Below, piece after piece: positions 10,765-15,950 of a DNA stretch of 15,950 nt (position 1 is its first letter; each line of letters opens with the position of its first letter). The position numbers and the translations under genes were made by a program. The notes under the pieces are model-generated. The model had not been told where the DNA came from and made no database searches. It saw only the letters and a list, made by a program, of their open reading frames with translations. The stretch is from Cyclostephanos tholiformis (lineage: Eukaryota > Bacillariophyta > Thalassiosirophyceae > Thalassiosirales > Thalassiosiraceae): NCBI GenBank assembly GCA_036939975.1, contig JALLPB010000429.1, positions 1 through 15,950 on the forward strand. The letters run 5' to 3'.

Positions 10765-11149
10765 ACATCGAGCGATATGATATTATTTTTAGTTATCTAA
10801 TTCGGCATGTACAGAACTTATTGACTACTACTGCGGTAGTAGTAGTAGGTAATGATGAGCAACAAAAATACGACATGGTATTTTTTGACTACGAATGGCA
10901 TTGATGTTTCATCAAAGGCAAATCTATTCCTTTCGAATGATTTCGTCGAGTGCGTGTCATAATGCTAATTAATATGTTATTAAGTGTAAGTTGAAATATC
11001 AACATGAGGTTTAATTTTGCTCTAAAGCTCTGTAGTAGAGAGATCACAATTTTTTACGAGACATACCTCAATTCCATCTCCATCGAAGAGGAGGATGTTG
11101 ACAAACATTTATGATATTTGTTCCATATTTGATTAAAACTGTGGCGATC
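10765..11149. other. Intergenic region between methyltransferase-like and ferredoxin-domain genes
   Basis: This 385-bp AT-rich stretch contains the upstream region of the methyltransferase-like gene (minus strand) and the 3' flank of the ferredoxin-domain gene. Apart from an inverted repeat at 10824-10843, no gene or regulatory element is recognised. It could hold one further short 3' exon of the ferredoxin-domain gene, because a donor-like GTAATT lies just before that gene's predicted stop. Confidence 0.5.
10824..10843. repeat. Inverted repeat ACTACTAC/GTAGTAGT
   Basis: Perfect 8-bp arms separated by TGCG could form a short hairpin. It lies about 60-80 bp upstream of the methyltransferase-like start codon. 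The word composition resembles the CTAC/GTAG-rich palindromes of the other intergenic regions in this window. Confidence 0.8.
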
Positions 11150-14100
11150 TCACAATTCAATTACCTTCCTCCATTTATCCGCCTCTCCGGTAGTCATGAA
11201 TTCTCTCGCCCTGACGCGCTCCGCTTGCCTGTGTCTTTCCTTGAAAAATGGGTTCTCGCCTGGGGCATAGGTGGGGCAGTCGTAACAACCTCGCTGGGGG
11301 CACGATGCCGAACCTGTAATATATGATACATTATTCCATCAGCTCAGTAGGGGACGGAGGGAGCGACGAACCCTCTAAAATATCACTCACCATGGCACTT
11401 CGTTTTCAGGTAATGGTACCACGAGCTCTTATGGTTAGCATCGCTACTTCGTCCAGAAACGTGCAACGGCGTGTGGGCCCTGCCCATGCCAAAATGACGG
11501 TGGTCGGACCTACCGTCTCCATCGTCGCGAGATGCCTCCATTTCTTTCAGCTCATCGTACGACATGAAGTGCATGCAATTCACGGGACAGGCCTTCGGCA
11601 TACAGAGATGGCAGATGAGATTTTGTGAGAGAAGGGAAGGTGTAAACTCATTAACGGTATATGGTGTAAGCAGAAAGCCGGGGTATCTATCGTGGTGATA
11701 AAACATGCGAATTCCTACCATAACGGCGTTTTCGACATCGAGCGCCGAGCTTTGTTGATAGGTCCTGGCCCTGCCACTATCTTCGATCATCTTGAACGAC
11801 GATGGTGCGATTTGAGCACACTGAACATAATAAACAGGAATAAAGGATATGGGGATGAACGGTGGCGCATTGTGTACATGCAGGTTGGGATGTTATTCCT
11901 CTTCGCAACAGATCGAAGACGGAGAGATTACTCACCTGAGTGCAGCCGATGCACGTCTCCTCGTCGATGAAAACGAACTGCCCGTCCCTGATCCTCTTCG
12001 GGGTCCTTCCGTCGGACGTCATCTCCACTAATTCGTGACTGCTCCTCTCCCTGCCACCGCCCTTCCTCTTCAGGAAATCCCACGCGCTCTCGGCTCCCAT
12101 GATGTCGCCCTCGTCGTTATGCTCGTACGATCGTCGATACAGCCTCTCCTCGTACTCGTCGAACAGCTCGCACTCGTCCATGAGCGACGGGGGCGGCGCA
12201 TTACCATGCGAACGCCGCTCCTCTACCCCAGAAGAGGACGGTCCCTCTCTCGTCGGATTCAGTCGTCTTTCCATGTCAAGGAGATCACGTACGCGTTCCT
12301 CCTCGGCGGGGGAGAATATCCCGTGAGCCTCCAGGTCACGCCATACGATCGATAACGACGCCCCCCCGAGTATCATCCTCTCGGTATTCTTACGTCCCAC
12401 GAATATAATACCCGACTCGGGAGGCGGGATGCGATAACGCCGTCTATTACGATCGTCCCCCCCCGACGAATCGTCGTCGTCGTCTTCGTCGTCATCATCG
12501 TCGTTCAGCGTTATTCTCTTCCTAACGATGTCGTTGACGTATCCAGCCCACGTCGCCTCGAGGTACAGGTCGTGGAATTCGCTGTACGTCAACCTACCTG
12601 ATCCGAAATGTCGCGAGTATCGGGATAATACGGCCGACACGGACTGATCGTACGGTCCGATGCCGACGTTGACGATATTCGCGGATGACGACGATGGGGC
12701 GAATGACGGCGATGCGTTCCTACCACGAGGGGGTACAACGCCGCCCGATCCGACCCGCCGTCGTTCTGGGTTGGAGTACGACGAGGAGGAGGTGTACGAG
12801 GAGAAGAACGCGTCGTCGGCTGTCATCGCGGACGGCAAAGACGACGAGATGCACGTCGTCATCCATCGCGAGAGGGCATCGCGATCCATGGTCAACGATT
12901 CTTCTTCCGCATCGTCGTCGTCGTCGTCGTCGTAGTCGTTATCGTGCACGACCCCCCCCCCCCCCCCCCCCCCGGCCATCGTCGATGCGGAGTAGACGCG
13001 GAATATACGCCGTATCGCATCGTCGAGGAAGGGCGTAGCCATGGGCAACAGCGGCAGGAACGGCATGTCGTTATCGACGTTCTCCGCCTCTCCCCCCCCA
13101 TCAACCCTCCTACTACTACTACTACTACTGCTACTGCTCCTCCTCATCAACAATTGATGAGGCGAGTACTTGACATCGTCCGTCAATTCCGGCAACGCCC
13201 TTCCCATTTCGATGAGCATCCCCAATGGCGACCTGTCGCATCGCACCGCGTACGCGATCTCGTTCTCCTCCCTGAGCAATTCGTCGTTCGTCGTCGTCCC
13301 CCCCCCCCTTCCACTCATCTCCTTCGTCCCTCCCCCCCCCCGACGAGCGCGTGAGTGTCGTACAGTCCAACGAGGTCGTTCGGATCGTTGTAATCGAGGT
13401 TGCTCGATATCGATTCTATTGCGTCCTCTACGAAGTCGGCGACCTTTAACCTCGAATTGCCGTTATTATCGTCATCGTCGTCGTCGTCGTTTATTTCATC
13501 GTCGTCGACGACGTCACCGTCGTTCGATGACGACGATGACGACGACGAAGACGACGACGACGACGACGATTCCCACGCGCGACCTCCCGAGCCGACGACG
13601 ACGTCGACATCGTCGTCGTATGACGCGAACGAAGACGACGACGACGACGACGTCGAGGAGATGGACGACGAGAGCTCGTTCCAATCGTCGGCGACGTCCC
13701 ACGTCGATTTCGTCGACGATGAGAACGACGAGGCGGAGGACGCGTTTGGGACTGTGAGCAGCGGTGGGGGGTGGCGATGGTGGTGGTAATCGGAGTCGGG
13801 GTCGTCGTCGGGGTCGTCGGTCATCATCATCGTCATCATCATCATCGCGACGTAACCGCCCGCGACGACATCGCGCTCGGGGTCGTCGTCGGAGTCGTCG
13901 ACTATTTCGTCCGATCGGCGATGCCGATGGTCGTGGTGGTCGCCGTCGTAAGCGGAGGCGAAGTGGGCGCGCGCGCGGGGGGGAGGGGGGGATGAAAGAC
14001 GACGACGACGACGACGATCGTCCATCACGACGTCGCCGACGGGATATGACGAATGCGACGAATACGACGACGAATGATGCGAATTTGGAAATACGATGAA

Positions 14101-14271
14101 TGCCGTCGCCGTTGATGATGGGATGAGGGGGGAAGAGAAAACGCTCATGACGACGAGGAGGAGGAGTAAATGCGGCGGGTATGGAAATCGCTGGTTGGGT
14201 AGAATGCCATCCAATCCCATCGAGCCGCTCGTTTTTGTTGTTGTACTAGTCACAATCCTCCTCGCGATCAT
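11150..14271 (-). CDS. Probable plastid protein with C-terminal [4Fe-4S] ferredoxin domain
   Basis: C-terminal exons, 5' to 3': 13318-11936, 11820-11719, 11592-11391, 11313-11150 (616 residues from ATG 13318). The ferredoxin fold reads across splice sites: FVFIDEETCIGCTQ|CAQIAPSSFKM, SALDVENAVM|ACPVNCMHFM, giving a CxxCxxC...CP ligand set for one [4Fe-4S] cluster. A tail with SASCPQRGCYDCPTYAPGE follows. Before it lie acidic/Ser-rich repeats and a degenerate EF-hand-like helix-loop-helix (RLTYSEFHDLYLEA). A second open frame at 14271-13342 continues upstream and carries LLLLLVVMSVF...STATA|FIVFPN, a signal peptide plus ASAF-like plastid motif, so import into a secondary plastid is inferred. 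The two frames are out of register at the C10 tract 13332-13341; one extra C would fuse them into about 930 residues. Without that, the gene is either truncated or starts at 13318. A start at 14220 is also possible. It may act in electron transfer or chaperone-like plastid work; the role is unknown. Confidence 0.8.
12467..12505. repeat. Asp-coding triplet run in the ferredoxin-domain gene
   Basis: The plus strand is almost pure GTC/ATC triplets, read on the minus strand as GAC/GAT aspartate codons. It gives an acidic linker (DDDDDEDDDDD) between the EF-hand-like block and the PPPESGIIFVGRK block. Confidence 0.85.
12952..12973. repeat. C22 homopolymer (poly-Gly coding)
   Basis: Twenty-two consecutive C residues on the plus strand encode a run of seven glycines in the ferredoxin-domain gene. 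The frame is open on both sides with this exact length. Such tracts are hard to sequence and prone to slippage. Confidence 0.95.
13332..13341. repeat. C10 tract at a reading-frame break
   Basis: Upstream the N-terminal frame passes SSNLDYNDPNDLVGLYDTHALV and enters this tract, then meets TGA a few codons later. The downstream frame opens just after it and continues as GGTKEMSGRGGG. A length of 11 (or 8) C would join the two frames. A further C11 tract lies nearby at 13298-13308. Confidence 0.8.
13460..13660. repeat. CGA/TCG triplet-repeat block (poly-Asp and poly-Ser)
   Basis: GTC-rich triplets at 13471-13490 give an aspartate run, while GAC/CGA-rich triplets at 13525-13570 and 13631-13652 give serine (TCG) runs on the same minus strand. 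The block lies in the N-terminal part of the plastid protein and is expected to be a disordered, phosphorylatable linker. Confidence 0.85.
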
Positions 14272-14451
14272 GATGAGATATGTGTTGAGTAAAGAGAGAG
14301 AGTGATTTTGTGATGAGAGAGTGAAGAAAAAAAAAGAGGAGAGGAGGCAGCTTGCCGCCGGCTGCTCGCACGATGACAATACCAAGTGATGTCTCTACCT
14401 ACCTAGAATAACAGCTGTCGAAGCCAGATGCATCTTCTCTCTCTCCGCGGT

Positions 14452-14592
14452 ATGGTACGATAATATGGTGTATGGTAAATATTCACCATGTTGAGGTTGA
14501 GGGAATATTAAAAAATGTTACAATTTTATGTTACTACACTGTAAATAATCGTATGTTACTAATGTGTAAATAATTGTGAACTATCGTACCAT
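14452..14592. mobile_element. Candidate 141-bp MITE-like segment
   Basis: The perfect 11-bp terminal arms ATGGTACGATA (14452-14462) and TATCGTACCAT (14582-14592) flank about 119 bp of AT-rich sequence. Inside is a second nested inverted pair (ATGGTG ... CACCAT) and a 25-bp tandem duplication. No clear target-site duplication is seen, and no transposase is encoded, so it is only a candidate non-autonomous element. Its right end lies one base from the stop codon of the adjacent minus-strand gene. Confidence 0.35.
14527..14576. repeat. Tandem 25-bp duplication
   Basis: Two adjacent 25-bp units (14527-14551 and 14552-14576), both starting TATGTTACTA and differing at four positions. The unit is AT-rich and lies inside the inverted-repeat segment. 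Confidence 0.8.
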
Positions 14593-14765
14593 GTTACACT
14601 AATACTCCGACGAGTTCTCCCGAGGCGTCGCTTTCCTCCTCGCTGCTCTCCTCATGAACCAATTGCCCCCGCCCCGCTCTCCCTCTGCGCCCTTTGCCTC
14701 CACTCCCATCTCTGCCTCTGCCATCGCCGCCTCCGCCTCCGCCTCTACAGTCCGCCTCTGCACTG

Positions 14766-14789
14766 CTTTGGCTTTCAAGAAAGCCAAAG
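14766..14789. repeat. Inverted repeat inside broken gene (11-bp arms)
   Basis: CTTTGGCTTTC and its exact reverse complement are separated by two bases. It lies in the frame coding the GFLESQSSAEAD region of the minus-strand protein. Confidence 0.85.
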
Positions 14790-14862
14790 TCCGCAATGCC
14801 TGCATTCTTAGGCTGAGTCGTGAGCGCAATGCGCTCGCTAGCCACCTTGAGGATGACAACGT

Positions 14863-14883
14863 ACATGCAGTTGAACTGCATGT
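14863..14883. repeat. Inverted repeat inside broken gene (10-bp arms)
   Basis: ACATGCAGTT and AACTGCATGT are perfect reverse complements with a one-base spacer. It falls in the minus-strand codons for MKHMQFNCMYV, so it may be a coincidence of coding sequence. Confidence 0.8.
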
Positions 14884-15914
14884 GTTTCATCCCCACGATC
14901 TTCACCTTCTTCTTCATCGGCACGTTGAAGACCTTGATCTTTGGGTTGCCCGTGCACTCTGCATCCAGTTGGATGAGTTGTGGGGCTCCCCAATGGTACC
15001 CGTCCACCGCTCAAACTCCAGTGGACACCATGAGCTGCATGGTGTTGCTGTATCCTGTGTACCGGGAGGAGTTCTTGGCTATCCCCTGGACTCCGGCTTG
15101 CATGTCGGAGTAGAGCTCTTGGGGGGTCTTCCATTGGACGCTGAGCGTCTGACCCCCAGGGAGGAGACTCACTTGGGGCTGGGCGTCCTGCGGGGGAACC
15201 CCCCCTTGTGAAGAATAATGTCGATCTTATTCTTCAACCCCTGGACGTAGGGGTTGACGGTGTACCCCTGGGGTGGGTTGATGAAGAAGCACGCTGGCAT
15301 TGCATGCTGTTTCTTCCTTGGGATAGGGGAGTCCACGTTGATAGGATCCTCCTCCCCCGTAGTCTTGCTTCCCCCCTTCTTCTTGGTGGGCGCCGTTGTA
15401 TTCTTGAAGGCTATTGCTCTCGGCATGTTTTCGTTTTTGCCATCATTGGTGGCTGCATTGTTGTCGTCTTTGCTGTCGTTGGTGGTGTTGTCGTCGACGT
15501 CTTCAAGGCTCACCCCGCCGTTTGCTGAAATTTTAGAAATGGGAAAGAGGGTAGGGTTAGCAAAAATCAAATACTCACCTTGTCTTTGTTGATAGCCACT
15601 TATCTGGTCTTCGAGCTCGTGTGATTGTGCACAAGTTCTGAAGTTGCGGCAAAAATTTGGCACATCACGTTCGCGGACATATTTTAGACTAATGCGATTG
15701 ATGTATCGGACGTCGGAGGATCGTCCAATGTCAACCTTGCTCTCGTAAATTAGGTGTTGTATTTTTTTGTCGGCTTTTCCCCAGGGCTTTACTGGGGTTG
15801 GGTCATTGGCCATGGTCTGGGGGAGGATTATGACATTGTTTTTGGTAGGTTGGCTGGTTGGTTGTTGCATTCTGCTTGCTGTGGCGCCCACCAGCCTTGC
15901 CAATGCTTTTAGTC

Positions 15915-15936
15915 ACTAGCTAGGTATGTAGCTAGT
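15915..15936. repeat. Inverted repeat ACTAGCTA/TAGCTAGT
   Basis: Perfect 8-bp arms with a 6-bp spacer (GGTATG), 100 bp upstream of the probable start of the broken minus-strand gene. The wording (CTAG, GGTA) is close to the intergenic palindromes at 8335 and 8582. Confidence 0.8.
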
Positions 15937-15950
15937 ACTAAAAACGTGCA

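Larger units (their letters stand above)
14272..14593. other. Intergenic region with MITE-like inverted repeat
   Basis: This 322-bp stretch lies between the 5' end of the plastid-protein gene and the 3' end of the broken gene at 14594-15813. It holds a purine-rich leader (14288-14350), a TACCTACCTAG word at 14398, and the inverted-repeat segment at 14452-14592. The frame of the plastid protein remains open up to 14385 but only with a TTG, so 14272-14385 is taken as untranslated. Confidence 0.55.
14594..15813 (-). pseudogene. Unrecognised two-exon gene with frameshift and in-frame stop
   Basis: I do not recognise the family. ATG 15813 opens MANDPTPVKPWGKADKK; an earlier in-frame ATG at 15870 is possible. 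Exon 1 ends at 15579 and a 54-bp GT-AG intron (15578-15525) leads to an acidic Asn/Asp stretch, a Lys-rich patch, then FFINPPQGYTVNPYVQGLKN. At the C7 tract 15199-15205 the frame shifts: as given it ends at SPK and a TGA, but one more base in the tract continues it as VPPQDAQPQVSLLPGGQ...MQLMVSTGV. That frame then meets TGA at 15013-15011 and resumes beyond it as AVDGYHWGAPQLIQLDAECTG, ending in a Gly/Arg-rich then Ser/Glu tail with TAA at 14594. Composition stays protein-like across both breaks, so a single ancestral protein of about 400 residues is inferred. Alternatives are sequence errors, two separate genes, or a 32-bp intron starting at the GTGAGT before the first stop (too short to be likely). 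Confidence 0.5.

Noticed and set aside
12892..13370. Several 70-136-codon frames on both strands around the C22 tract
   Set aside because: All are Gly/Pro/Thr/Arg-rich shadows of the homopolymers and triplet repeats of the real minus-strand gene.
13458..13660. Possible CRISPR-like array
   Set aside because: The repeats are simple triplets inside a coding region, with no spacers and no unit structure.
14654..15211. 185-codon plus-strand frame opposite the broken gene
   Set aside because: It is open across the minus-strand breaks, but its Ser/Ala/Pro and His/Leu-rich composition looks like a shadow. The minus strand has a proper intron and more protein-like sequence. Kept as a weak alternative only.

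Overview
The window looks like nuclear DNA of a diatom or close stramenopile relative. Four genes carry short GT-AG introns (about 54-282 bp). One protein starts with a signal peptide followed by an ATA|F cleavage context, like the ASAF motif of diatom plastid preproteins. Coding regions are full of Ser, Asp, Arg and Gly runs made from CGA/TCG triplets and C/G homopolymers. The genus cannot be told. No rRNA, tRNA, CRISPR array or bacterial operon was seen. Intron positions are my own predictions; joined exon lengths divide by three for both the poly(A) polymerase (2127 nt) and the phosphoesterase (3702 nt), which supports those models.

Layout: 1-914 is non-coding flank. 915-3636 (+) is a five-exon canonical poly(A) polymerase. 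It meets tail to tail, across about 265 bp, a seven-exon multi-pass membrane metallophosphoesterase at 3902-8109 (-). 8110-8718 is an intergenic stretch with TACCTAGGTA palindromes. 8719-10764 (-) is an intronless methyltransferase-like protein. 10765-11149 is intergenic. 11150-14271 (-) is a probable plastid protein whose C-terminal third is a [4Fe-4S] ferredoxin domain split over three introns; its long N-terminal part is cut off by a frame break at a C10 tract. 14272-14593 holds a small inverted-repeat, MITE-like segment and a 25-bp tandem duplication. 14594-15813 (-) is an unrecognised two-exon gene broken by one frameshift and one in-frame TGA, read here as a pseudogene or a copy with sequence errors.

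The genes do not form an obvious pathway; this is an ordinary eukaryotic neighbourhood of mRNA 3'-end processing, membrane phosphoesterase, methyltransferase and plastid iron-sulfur functions. The most interesting items are the plastid ferredoxin-domain fusion protein, two frame breaks that both lie at C/G homopolymers one base short of the open frame, and two stop-free introns whose length is a multiple of three.
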